NCBI GenBank assembly: GCA_910586275.1 | Contig: CAJUIM010000021.1 | Location: forward strand, 1-34,429 | Direction of reading: 5' to 3' | DNA: 34,429 nucleotides | DNA from: an uncultured Lachnospiraceae bacterium | Lineage (GTDB): Bacteria; Bacillota; Clostridia; Lachnospirales; Lachnospiraceae | Part shown: positions 16,750-25,067 of the stretch, piece by piece | Layout: the number at the start of each line of letters is the position of its first letter | Numbering within the stretch: position 1 is the first letter of the stretch | Notes under the pieces: model-generated | The model's database searches: none | What the model saw: only the letters and a program-made list of their open reading frames with translations | What the model was told of the DNA's origin: nothing | Program-made: the position numbers and the translations under genes

Positions 16750-18132
16750 ATGAATATACGCGAATTGATATTGGATATGCTGCTACAGATGGAGGCGGCA
16801 GGAACCTACAGCAATCTGCTGATTCGGAATGTATTGGACAAGTATGATTATCTGGAAGGGAAAGAGAAGGCTTTCCTGAAGAGGGTGACGGAAGGCACGG
16901 TAGAGCGGCGGATTCAGTTGGACTATGTGCTGGACCATTATTCGAAGGTGCCGGTGAAAAAGATGAAGCCGCTGATTCGGTGCCTGCTCCGGATGAGCGT
17001 GTATCAGCTTTTATTTATGGACGGAATCCCGGATGCTGCAGTCTGCAATGAGGCAGTGAAACTGGCAGGGAAACGTAAGTTTGGGCAGCTGAAAGGATTT
17101 GTCAACGGGGTATTGCGCAGCATTGCCAGAAATAAAGAACAGATGGAAAAGATTTATCCTGACAGAAAGCAAGAGCCTTTGGAATATTTGTCAGTGGTTT
17201 ATTCCATGCCGGAATATTTGGTTTCCATGTGGCTTGGGGAATACGGGCCGGAGCGGACGGAACGGATGCTGCAGGCCATGCTGGCGGTGCATCCGGTAAC
17301 TGTCAGGCTCAGACAGGATTCGGGAGGGACAGGGGCTGGCTCCGGCGTGCCGTCGGGGACAGATTCGCTGCTTCAGAGAATACGGAAGGCAGGGACAGAA
17401 GTGCAGCCCCATCCTTATTTGGATTATGCTTATTGCCTGACACATTTAGAGGGGATAAGGCATGTCCCGGGCTTTGAGGAAGGGCTGTTTACCGTGCAGG
17501 ACGTAAGTTCCATGCTGGCGGTGGAATGCGCAGGGATACGGCAGGGAGACTTTGTGCTGGACATATGTGCCGCGCCGGGAGGAAAGGGGACGCATGCGGC
17601 CGAGCGGCTATGCGGGACGGGGCGGGTGCTCTGCAGAGATGTTTCGGCGGAAAAGACAGCCTTAATCCGGGAAAATGTGGAACGGCTCGGTCTGGAAAAC
17701 GTGGAGACGGAGGTATATGACGGACGGGCATATGACCAAGCACTGCATGAAAAGGCGGATGTAGTGTTGGCGGATTTGCCCTGCTCCGGATTAGGGATAC
17801 TCGGAAAGAAGAGGGACATTAAGTATAATGTAACACCGGAGAGCCTGCAGGAACTGCCTAAGCTGCAGAAGGAACTGCTGGAAACGGCATGGCGTTATGT
17901 GAAGCCCAACGGGGCGTTGATCTATACTACCTGCACGATACATAGGGAAGAGAATGAGGAAATCTGCCGGTGGTTTTTGGAAAATCATCCTTTTGAGGCA
18001 GAATCCATAGACGGCTTTCTGAAAAAGGTACCGGAAAAAGCCACGGCGAAGGACGGATATCTGCAACTCCTGCCGGGGATCCACGAGACGGACGGTTTTT
18101 TCATCGCAAGGTTTGTAAGAAAAGGGCAGTGA
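16750..18132 (+). CDS. rsmB: 16S rRNA (cytosine-967-C5)-methyltransferase RsmB
   Basis: RsmB methylates C967 of 16S rRNA with SAM. The N-terminal NusB-like RNA-binding domain (about 1-140) is followed by the methyltransferase core: SAM motif LDICAAPGGKGTH, DLPCSGLGILGKK with Cys345 for product release, and TTCT with nucleophile Cys395. The insert GGTGAGSGVPSGTDS in the linker before the core is longer than usual and low in complexity. ATG 16750 has GAGGTGG close ahead; ATG 16738 in the same frame is possible. The 220-nt gap upstream holds only a 9-bp imperfect hairpin (ATAGGGCAT with ATGTCCTAT) and no supported gene. Confidence 0.94.
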   Translation: MNIRELILDMLLQMEAAGTYSNLLIRNVLDKYDYLEGKEKAFLKRVTEGTVERRIQLDYVLDHYSKVPVKKMKPLIRCLLRMSVYQLLFMDGIPDAAVCNEAVKLAGKRKFGQLKGFVNGVLRSIARNKEQMEKIYPDRKQEPLEYLSVVYSMPEYLVSMWLGEYGPERTERMLQAMLAVHPVTVRLRQDSGGTGAGSGVPSGTDSLLQRIRKAGTEVQPHPYLDYAYCLTHLEGIRHVPGFEEGLFTVQDVSSMLAVECAGIRQGDFVLDICAAPGGKGTHAAERLCGTGRVLCRDVSAEKTALIRENVERLGLENVETEVYDGRAYDQALHEKADVVLADLPCSGLGILGKKRDIKYNVTPESLQELPKLQKELLETAWRYVKPNGALIYTTCTIHREENEEICRWFLENHPFEAESIDGFLKKVPEKATAKDGYLQLLPGIHETDGFFIARFVRKGQ

Positions 18133-18160
18133 AGACACAATGCCGATGACTCAAGCTGTA

Positions 18161-18174
18161 GGCTGCGGCTTAAG
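18161..18174 (+). repeat. Short dispersed intergenic motif, partial copy
   Basis: GGCTGCGGCTTAAG is identical to positions 29-42 and close to the right half of the copy at 25968-25996. It lies in the rsmB-rlmN gap. Confidence 0.35.
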
Positions 18175-18236
18175 AGATTGGCTAAAAGACAGAGTTTTAG
18201 AAATATTAGATAAATTCAGGAAAAGAGGTATAGGGA

Positions 18237-19283
18237 GTGAAGCACGGGAAAAAAGATATCAAATCGATGACATTGGAAGAACTGAAAGAAGAAATGACCG
18301 CCTTAGGGGAGAAGCCGTTCCGGGCGAAGCAGATTTATGAATGGATGCATGTAAAGCTGTCGGAAAGCTTTGAGCAAATGACGAATATACCGAAAATATT
18401 GCAGGAAAAATGCCGGGAAAGGTATTTTTACACTTGTTTAAAACCGGTGCGTGTACAGGAGTCGGCGATTGACGGCACAAAGAAATTTTTATTTGAATTG
18501 CCGGACGGGAAGACGGTGGAGAGTGTGTGGATGAAATATAAGCATGGGAACAGTGTCTGCGTTTCTTCTCAGGTAGGATGCCGTATGGGCTGTGTGTTCT
18601 GTGCCTCGACGCTGGACGGACTGGAACGGGGATTGCTTCCCTCCGAGATGCTGGAACAGGTTTATGCTATTTCCAGACTGACCGGTGAGAGGGTGTCCAA
18701 TGTGGTTGTCATGGGGATGGGCGAGCCTATGGACAATTATGAAAATACCGTACAGTTTATCCGTCTCCTGACGGACGGGAACGGACTGCATATCAGTCAG
18801 CGGAATATTACCGTTTCCACCTGTGGGCTGGTGCCCCAGATGCATGATTTGGCGGGGGAGGGACTGCAGATAACGCTTGCCCTGTCATTGCATGCGGCTA
18901 CGGACGAAAAAAGGAAAAAGCTGATGCCGGTTGCCAACCGCTACGGACTGGAGGAACTGATGGAAGCCTGTGCCTATTATTTCGAAAAGACGGGGCGCAG
19001 GATTACGTTTGAATATAGTCTGATAGGCGGAGTGAATGACAGGCCGCAGGATGCGGCTCAGCTGGCACGGCTGGTCAGGCCGCTGAACTGCCATGTGAAT
19101 CTGATTCCTGTAAATCCCATAAAAGAGAAGAACCTCCGCCCCTGTTCCAGGGAAGAGGCGGCGGCATTTAAAAGTATGCTTGAGAAATACGGAATCAATG
19201 CTACCGTGAGAAGGGAAATGGGGAGGGATATTGACGGGGCATGCGGTCAGCTGCGGAGGAGGTATGGAAAGACAACGCAGTAA
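18237..19283 (+). CDS. rlmN: Dual-specificity 23S rRNA/tRNA adenine-C2 methyltransferase RlmN
   Basis: RlmN is a radical-SAM enzyme that methylates A2503 of 23S rRNA and A37 of some tRNAs. The 348-residue protein has the cluster motif CRMGCVFC (Cys115, 119, 122), the GMGEPMDNY motif, and the second catalytic Cys336 in DGACGQL, which forms the methylated or crosslinked intermediate. The start is GTG at 18237 with AGAGG upstream; ATG 18267 is an alternative. It is the last rightward gene before a leftward cassette whose permease ends 29 nt away, with no obvious terminator between them. Confidence 0.95.
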   Translation: MKHGKKDIKSMTLEELKEEMTALGEKPFRAKQIYEWMHVKLSESFEQMTNIPKILQEKCRERYFYTCLKPVRVQESAIDGTKKFLFELPDGKTVESVWMKYKHGNSVCVSSQVGCRMGCVFCASTLDGLERGLLPSEMLEQVYAISRLTGERVSNVVVMGMGEPMDNYENTVQFIRLLTDGNGLHISQRNITVSTCGLVPQMHDLAGEGLQITLALSLHAATDEKRKKLMPVANRYGLEELMEACAYYFEKTGRRITFEYSLIGGVNDRPQDAAQLARLVRPLNCHVNLIPVNPIKEKNLRPCSREEAAAFKSMLEKYGINATVRREMGRDIDGACGQLRRRYGKTTQ

Positions 19284-19312
19284 AAGAAACGGAAAACCTG
19301 CGGAAAGGCACG

Positions 19313-19969
19313 TCAGTATTCCTTTTTCCGGAAGATCCACACCGTGAGCGGACAGGATGCGGCAAACGCTAGCACGCCGCAGACAAGGATCATCATGCCG
19401 CTGCCAATGATCTGCAATGGGGTCATGCCTGCAGGGAAAAGATGATTCATCCATGCGGTAAGGCCCATAAAAATTCCTGTTCCGCCAAGCAGGCTGAAGA
19501 GTAAGAAGATTTCATTCCGTTCGTCCCCGCCTAAGAAGAACAGCGGAAAGAAGACTGCCCCCATAAACAGGCTGATTCCGATTCCGGCCACATACAGCAT
19601 GAAAACATCGGTAGCCCTGTCAAATGGATAGCCGTGCAGCATGACAGCCAGGGCTATGTCTATGCCTGCAAAGGCCGCTCCTGCGGCCAGCCATAGAAGC
19701 TGGCTTAAAAACAGGCTTTTTATGATGTCGCTTCTCCGGACCGGGGCGCACAGCTTATGCCGGCTCCATTTTGTGGTATTTTCCTTCCGTATGCCGGCAA
19801 GGGAGGAGAAAGAAAAACCAATCATCACCAACAGCATATAGCCTATGATAAGCCAAGACATCCCATGCCCTATGGCAAGGACAAAGATACCTGATAAAAC
19901 GGCGGCGGCCGAAAATATTTTGGCATTGGGAAGCACTGTATAATAATTATTTTTCAGAAGCCCTTTCAT
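19313..19969 (-). CDS. ABC-2 family membrane protein of a YtrA-type cassette
   Basis: A 218-residue hydrophobic protein with six likely membrane helices, starting MKGLLKNNYY. It overlaps the ATPase gene by 4 nt (ATGA), a hallmark of coupled subunits. A conserved-looking polar stretch, SRHKLCAPVRRSD (about 70-82), lies between helices 2 and 3, as in ABC-2 permeases of the BcrB/YtrC sort. Substrate unknown. It is read leftward toward rlmN. Confidence 0.75.
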   Translation of the reverse strand: MKGLLKNNYYTVLPNAKIFSAAAVLSGIFVLAIGHGMSWLIIGYMLLVMIGFSFSSLAGIRKENTTKWSRHKLCAPVRRSDIIKSLFLSQLLWLAAGAAFAGIDIALAVMLHGYPFDRATDVFMLYVAGIGISLFMGAVFFPLFFLGGDERNEIFLLFSLLGGTGIFMGLTAWMNHLFPAGMTPLQIIGSGMMILVCGVLAFAASCPLTVWIFRKKEY

Positions 19970-20844
19970 GTCTGCCCTCCTTTTGTCAGTAATAACATGA
20001 TTTCGTCAATGGAAGCATGGTCTATGACGATATCTTTGTATTTCCTTGCCGCTGCTTTTCCGTCAGCCACTAAAACGTCTGTCTGAAAATCCCGTTTCCG
20101 GAAAGCGAGAATATCGTCCGGATCCAATGCAAGGAACTGGCTTTCCCTACAGCGCATGACAGCATAGCGGTAAACCAAGTCATTTTTGGATACATTCATT
20201 ATAAGACTGCCGTTGCGGAGAAAGGTAATATAGTCGGCGATTTTTTCCAAATCACTGGTAATATGGGAAGAGAGCAGGACGGAGTGGCTTTCATCCTGTA
20301 CAAACCCAAGAAAGACATCCAGTATTTCATCACGCGTGGCAGGATCCAGCCCGCCGGTTGCCTCATCTAAGACCAATAGCTGTGGGCGGCGTGACAGTGC
20401 GGCGGCAATGGCCAGCTTCATGGACATTCCTTTTGAGTAATGTTTGATTTTTTGGTGCTCCGGAAGCCGGAAATCCTTTAAATACATTTGGAATAGGGCA
20501 TGGTCCCACTTGGCATAAAGGCCGTCCATTACTTTTGCCAACTGGCTTGCCGTCCAGTCCACCGGAAAATTCTCCCCGTCATAAACCACTCCGATTTTTT
20601 CCCGTATGTCGGTATCCCCATCGGACATTTCCCTGCCGAACAGCCGGATTGTGCCGCTGTCTTTTTGTACGGTATTCAGAATACAGCTGATGGCGGTAGT
20701 TTTGCCTGCTCCGTTTTCTCCCACAAGGCCAAGGATGGAGCCATAGGGCAATGAAAAAGAAACCTTATTCAATGCAAACTCTGATTTCGGGTATCGCTTG
20801 GAAAGCTGCCGTACTTCCAATATATTGTCCATTTGAATATCCAT
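19966..20844 (-). CDS. ABC transporter ATP-binding protein of a YtrA-type cassette
   Basis: A 292-residue ATPase with Walker A GENGAGKTT (42-50), a degenerate signature YSKGMSMKLAIA (136-147) typical of the YtrB/YhcH group, Walker B LLVLDEATGG (156-165) and the switch His in LLSSHITSDL. The start has GGAGG spaced 7 nt. It lies between the GntR regulator (15 nt away) and the permease (4-nt overlap), so all three should be one transcript. In Bacillus the equivalent ytr operon is induced by cell-wall antibiotics; that role here is inferred from family only. Confidence 0.92.
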   Translation of the reverse strand: MDIQMDNILEVRQLSKRYPKSEFALNKVSFSLPYGSILGLVGENGAGKTTAISCILNTVQKDSGTIRLFGREMSDGDTDIREKIGVVYDGENFPVDWTASQLAKVMDGLYAKWDHALFQMYLKDFRLPEHQKIKHYSKGMSMKLAIAAALSRRPQLLVLDEATGGLDPATRDEILDVFLGFVQDESHSVLLSSHITSDLEKIADYITFLRNGSLIMNVSKNDLVYRYAVMRCRESQFLALDPDDILAFRKRDFQTDVLVADGKAAARKYKDIVIDHASIDEIMLLLTKGGQT

Positions 20845-20859
20845 GCTCCTTCCTCCGGG

Positions 20860-21237
20860 TCATTCCTCCCCATTATAAAATAAAGCCAGCAGTTCGGTCA
20901 GTTTCTCAAGGGAAATATTGCTTATCCGTCCGATCTCGGCGGCAGCCTGCAGATGCCCTTCCGCAATGCGCTGCTGCTCTTCTTGGTAAAATTCCTTATT
21001 CCGTGCCGATACAAAACTTCCCCTGCCTACCGTCGTCTCAATAAAGCCGTCTCTCTGCAGATCTTCATAAGCTTTCTGAACCGTGATTACGCTTACATGG
21101 GCAGACCTTGCCAAAGCCCGCATAGAGGGTATGGCATCGCCCGCTTCCAGTTCGCCGCTCATAATCATGGCTTTTATTTGTGCGGTGATCTGCTCGTAAA
21201 TAGGTTTATTGGCATTATTGCTGATAATGATATCCAT
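20860..21237 (-). CDS. GntR-family (YtrA subfamily) transcriptional repressor
   Basis: A 125-residue regulator: the N-terminal winged helix-turn-helix of GntR proteins (YEQITAQIKAMIMSGELEAG, then PSMRALARSAHVSVITVQKA) with only a short C-terminal helical part. This short form defines the YtrA subfamily, which controls ABC genes and binds the operator as a dimer without a large ligand domain. AGGAGA lies upstream of the start. A palindrome of the expected kind overlaps its own promoter, so autorepression of the whole cassette is very likely. Confidence 0.92.
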   Translation of the reverse strand: MDIIISNNANKPIYEQITAQIKAMIMSGELEAGDAIPSMRALARSAHVSVITVQKAYEDLQRDGFIETTVGRGSFVSARNKEFYQEEQQRIAEGHLQAAAEIGRISNISLEKLTELLALFYNGEE

Positions 21238-21262
21238 CTGCCGCTTCTCCTGCCTTACAAGT

Positions 21263-21309
21263 GTACTTAATGTATAAGTACATTATAACAATATAATTTT
21301 ATTTGTCAA
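21263..21309 (-). promoter_or_regulatory. Promoter and palindromic operator of the GntR-ABC cassette
   Basis: On the minus strand TTGACA (21304-21309) and TATAAT (21282-21287), both perfect consensus, are 16 nt apart. Directly after the -10 box lies a perfect palindrome, GTACTTA (21263-21269), five bases, TAAGTAC (21275-21281). A repressor bound there would block the start of transcription; the YtrA-type regulator encoded just downstream is the obvious candidate. Confidence 0.85.
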
Positions 21310-21351
21310 GCAGGGCGTGTCTGAAAAATATGGAAATCAATTTTCTGTTTT

Positions 21352-21665
21352 ATGCCTGCGCCGGTGTTTCCGTTCAGAGAAAGGGGGCGGCTAATATCGT
21401 CCGGCAAGAAATCCGGCGTGGAAATATAGGCCGAAACAGAAATGCAGGCAGAAACAGAAATTTTTCAGACCATCGAAAAACGCCGGTACTTAGGCACTGT
21501 ATTTTAGTGCCTTAGTACCGCTGCGTTTGCCGCTGAGCGAAAGCGTGTCTGAAAAATTTCTGTTTTTGTATGCATTTCTGTTTCGGCCTATATTTCCATG
21601 CCGGATTCCATGCCGGACGATATTGGCCGCCCCCTTTCTCTGAACGGAAGCACCGGCGTAGGCAT
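21352..21665. repeat. Long inverted repeat with 119-bp arms and an inner hairpin
   Basis: The arms 21352-21470 and 21547-21665 are the same length and agree at 110 of 119 positions as an inverted repeat. The 76-nt centre contains another hairpin: CGGTACTTAGGCACT (21484-21498) with AGTGCCTTAGTACCG (21506-21520), one mismatch. GCGTGTCTGAAAAAT occurs twice as a direct repeat, at 21315-21329 and 21543-21557. No reading frame here resembles a protein. It fills the gap between the divergently read GntR cassette and stp and may be a foldback element, a remnant of one, or a structured RNA. Confidence 0.92.
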
Positions 21666-21812
21666 GCGGGAATCGGAAAAATAAATTTTAAGATACGCTC
21701 CGGGTATATGTTGGGCTATTTGGGGAATATATTGGCATAATATGTGAACAGGACGACTGACATTGCGTGTGAGGAGCAACATAGGAATAAAGATATATGG
21801 GCTTGTCCTTTT

Positions 21813-21841
21813 CGTGACCTTGTGCTAAAATATTCAAAGTA
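21813..21841 (+). promoter_or_regulatory. Possible promoter of the stp-prkC-rsgA unit
   Basis: TTGTCC (21813-21818) and TAAAAT (21836-21841) are 17 nt apart, in the AT-rich stretch between the long palindrome and stp. The match is moderate. Confidence 0.4.
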
Positions 21842-21973
21842 TTAAAATAGCTGATTTTGTTCTGACCGCATCTGGATAATTATGGAAATATGCGGGGCAG
21901 TGTGCATTTTATGATAAGGCGCCGTAAAAAGGTAGCAGCCATCCATAGGCTTGGCAAACTTGGAGGTTTGGAC

Positions 21974-22735
21974 GTGTTAAAGACATTTTCCATTACGGAT
22001 ATCGGGAAAAGGAGAAAATTGAATCAGGATTATGTGTTTGCATCGGATGAGCCAATGGGCAACTTGCCGAACATATTTATTGTGGCCGACGGCATGGGAG
22101 GGCATAATGCAGGGGACTATGCTTCCAAGTATGCGGTGGAGACAGTGAAGGAAGAGATTGCAAGATCCTTTGAGAAGAGCCCGGTGAGGATTTTAGGGGC
22201 GGCAATCAGAACCGCCAACGACCATATCCGGAAAAAGGCAAGAGAGCAGGCGGCGCTGAGCGGCATGGGGACTACTATGGTGGCGGCCACCTGCCTGGGG
22301 GATAAATATCTGGAAGTGGCCAATGTGGGCGACAGCAGGCTGTATGTAGTGAACGACAGGAAAATTGAGCAGATTACGAGGGATCATTCCCTGGTGGAGG
22401 AGATGGTACGGCTTGGCGGCATTGACAGGGCGTCGGCAAGAAGCCATCCGGATAAAAATATTATTACAAGGGCAATTGGTGCGAAGGATACGGTGGAGGT
22501 GGATTTCTTTCAGGTGGAGCTGCATCCGGGGGATATTGTCCTGATGTGTTCCGACGGACTGACAAATATGCTGGAAGACAGGGAAATCCATATGATTCTT
22601 TCCAGCCAGGGGAGCGTGGAAGAGAAAGCGGAGGAATTGGTGAAGGCGGCCAACCTAAACGGCGGTAAGGACAATATTGCCGTGATTGTGATGGAGCCGT
22701 TTGTGTCCGCAGGGAATGAACCGGCGCTTTCCTGA
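21974..22735 (+). CDS. stp: PP2C-type Ser/Thr protein phosphatase (Stp/PrpC)
   Basis: A 253-residue metal-dependent phosphatase that reverses phosphorylation by the PASTA kinase encoded next. Metal-binding motifs are seen at VADGMGGH (Asp39), MCSDGL (Asp194) and GGKDNIAVI (Asp233); GMGTTMVAA and VGDSRLY are also typical. The GTG at 21974 with GGAGG 7 nt ahead gives the usual start before KTFSITDIGKRRKLNQD; an in-frame ATG at 21890 would add 28 basic residues not seen in the family. The stp-prkC-rsgA order is widely conserved in Bacillota. Confidence 0.95.
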   Translation: MLKTFSITDIGKRRKLNQDYVFASDEPMGNLPNIFIVADGMGGHNAGDYASKYAVETVKEEIARSFEKSPVRILGAAIRTANDHIRKKAREQAALSGMGTTMVAATCLGDKYLEVANVGDSRLYVVNDRKIEQITRDHSLVEEMVRLGGIDRASARSHPDKNIITRAIGAKDTVEVDFFQVELHPGDIVLMCSDGLTNMLEDREIHMILSSQGSVEEKAEELVKAANLNGGKDNIAVIVMEPFVSAGNEPALS

Positions 22736-22835
22736 AGAAGCCGGGAAATGATTTTTGGGGAGCCGGAGTGATTCTTCCATGGGACGGCACTGTACGGACC
22801 GGGGAGAAGACTTTGAAAGGAGCATTGTTATTGGA

Positions 22836-25055
22836 ATGATTAAAATAGGAATGATAATTGGAGACCGATATGAAATATTGGAAAAGATAGGTACCGGTGG
22901 CATGTCGGATGTATATAAAGCGAAATGCCATAAACTGAACCGCTATGTGGCAATTAAGGTACTGAAGCAGGAGTTTTCCGAGAATGCGAATTTCGTGACC
23001 AAGTTCCGTGTGGAAGCGCAGGCAGCGGCAGGGCTGATGCATCCGAATATTGTCAATGTATATGATGTAGGAGAAGAGAACGGCATATATTATATCGTAA
23101 TGGAACTGGTGGAAGGCATTACCCTGAAGAAATATATCGAAAAGAAAGCTAGGCTTTCGGTAAAGGAAGCCATCAGCATAGCGATACAGATTTCCATGGG
23201 GATTGAGTCTGCCCATAATAACCATATTATCCATAGGGACATAAAGCCCCAGAATATCATTATCTCAAAAGAAGGCAAGGTAAAGGTGACGGATTTCGGA
23301 ATTGCGAAAGCGGCCACCAGCAATACCATAACGTCAAATGTCATGGGCTCGGTGCATTATACCTCTCCGGAACAGGCCAGGGGAGGTTACAGCGACGAGA
23401 AGAGCGATATTTACTCCTTGGGCATCACATTGTATGAAATGCTGACAGGCAGGGTGCCTTTCAACGGGGAAACTACGGTGGCCATTGCCATAAAGCATAT
23501 TCAGGAGCCGATACCGTCCCCGAGAGAACTGATTTCGGAAATTCCCGTAAGCGTAGAGCATATTGTGTTCAAATGCTGCCAGAAAAGCCCGGATCGGAGA
23601 TATCAGTCGATTGCGGATCTGATTGCGGATCTGAAGCAGTCATTGATCAGCCCGGACGAGGATTTTGTGAAAATCGTAAACCCCGACGAGGAGGCATCCA
23701 CGCGGATGATCACGGACAGGGATATGGTTCAGATAAAGAAGCAGTCCGACAGGAGGGACTCTATGGACGAGGCTCTGCGGCTGAAAAAGGATGTACAGCG
23801 GAAAGCGAGAAGGCCCGAGCCGGAAGAAGAAGAGTACGAAGAAGAGGTTTATGAAGAGGAAGAGTATGAAGAAGAGGCTTATGAAGCTTATGAAGATGAC
23901 GGGATAGAAGAGGAATATGACGACGGCACAGAGGACGGCTTAGAGGAAGACGGGGACTATGACCCGAAGATGGAACGGATCACTACGGTGCTTGCGGTAG
24001 TGGCAGCGTTGGTAATAGGGTGCATTGTATTGTTTCTGGTCGGTAAAACAATAGGAATTATTCCCTTTGGCAACGGAGAGGGTGCTGAGGAGGAGACAAA
24101 AGAGGAAGAAGAGACGGAAAAAGCCGAGATGACGGAAGTGGTGGGCAGACAGCTGGAAGAGGTAAGGCAGGAACTCCTTGGGATGGGGCTGAACCCGCAG
24201 GTCACTTATCAGGAGACGGATGAATATGAGGCGGGGCTTGTTCTGAAATGTAATATCGGCATCGGTGTGATGGTGGACCGTGACACGGAAATTATCCTTA
24301 CCGTCAGTGCAGGTGCCAGCGGCGTTGAAGTGCCGAATGTGGTAGGCAGTTCCACAGCCGAAGGGGTTTCCAATCTGGAGCAGAAAGGCTTTGTGGTGAA
24401 CCGGACCGAGAGTTATGATGCACAGGTTCCTAAGGGAAACATTATAAGCCAAAGCCCGGAGGGCGGCTCGAAAGCGCCCAGCGGCTCTACCGTAACACTG
24501 CGGATCAGTCAGGGTCCGGAAGAGAACAAGGTTAAGATACCGAATGTCATCGGTGTTTCGGAGATGGATGCCATTGCCATGCTGACGGAACTGGGGCTTT
24601 CGGTGGCAAGCGTGACGGAAGTGAACAATGACGATGCGGCGTTGGCGGGGCTGGTCTGTTACCAGAGTTATTCCGTAGGCACATTCGTGGATCAGGGCAC
24701 GACGATAGATTTAAGAGTCAGTTTAGGGCCGAAACAGACAACGTATAGTTTCAGCGGCAGCATAGAGCCGCCTTCGGCAGAAGAAGATCCGGAATACCGG
24801 AACGGGCTGGATGTGGCAGTCAGCATAGTGACGGCAGACGGCGTGTCGCTGCTGAACACGAATACCGCGTCTTTTCCGATTTCGGTAAATTATACCGGAA
24901 TCCAAGCCTCTTCGGGAACCGTTACTTTCACTTACACGGTTAAGAAGGACGCGGTAACGGATACGAACCCAGAGACAGGGGAAACCGTGACTACGGAGGG
25001 GTCCGAAGAGGAAAGGACAGTCACAAGGGAACTGCAGTTTACGCCGGAAGCATGA
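22836..25055 (+). CDS. prkC: PASTA-domain Ser/Thr protein kinase PrkC
   Basis: A 739-residue membrane kinase that senses muropeptides or lipid II and controls wall growth. The cytosolic kinase domain (about 1-275) has the Gly loop IGTGGMSDVYKA, Lys41, HRDIKPQN with Asp135, and DFG at 153. A very acidic juxtamembrane linker (EEYEEEVYEEEEYEEE near 330) precedes one membrane helix (about 384-406). Outside lie three PASTA domains (about 433-496, 497-565 and 566-632) and a C-terminal extension of about 105 residues, rich in Thr and Ser, that looks like an extra beta-domain. ATG 22836 gives the usual N-terminus; the AAAGGAG site is 13 nt off. Confidence 0.95.
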   Translation: MIKIGMIIGDRYEILEKIGTGGMSDVYKAKCHKLNRYVAIKVLKQEFSENANFVTKFRVEAQAAAGLMHPNIVNVYDVGEENGIYYIVMELVEGITLKKYIEKKARLSVKEAISIAIQISMGIESAHNNHIIHRDIKPQNIIISKEGKVKVTDFGIAKAATSNTITSNVMGSVHYTSPEQARGGYSDEKSDIYSLGITLYEMLTGRVPFNGETTVAIAIKHIQEPIPSPRELISEIPVSVEHIVFKCCQKSPDRRYQSIADLIADLKQSLISPDEDFVKIVNPDEEASTRMITDRDMVQIKKQSDRRDSMDEALRLKKDVQRKARRPEPEEEEYEEEVYEEEEYEEEAYEAYEDDGIEEEYDDGTEDGLEEDGDYDPKMERITTVLAVVAALVIGCIVLFLVGKTIGIIPFGNGEGAEEETKEEEETEKAEMTEVVGRQLEEVRQELLGMGLNPQVTYQETDEYEAGLVLKCNIGIGVMVDRDTEIILTVSAGASGVEVPNVVGSSTAEGVSNLEQKGFVVNRTESYDAQVPKGNIISQSPEGGSKAPSGSTVTLRISQGPEENKVKIPNVIGVSEMDAIAMLTELGLSVASVTEVNNDDAALAGLVCYQSYSVGTFVDQGTTIDLRVSLGPKQTTYSFSGSIEPPSAEEDPEYRNGLDVAVSIVTADGVSLLNTNTASFPISVNYTGIQASSGTVTFTYTVKKDAVTDTNPETGETVTTEGSEEERTVTRELQFTPEA

Positions 25056-25067
25056 GGTACAGAGATA

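Noticed and set aside
16539..16847. 102-codon plus-strand frame between the zinc protease and rsmB
   Set aside because: It has no family resemblance and overlaps the well-supported rsmB start; its end is an out-of-frame reading of rsmB.
18140..18340. 66-codon frame ahead of rlmN
   Set aside because: It overlaps the rlmN start in another frame and has no recognisable content or good binding site.
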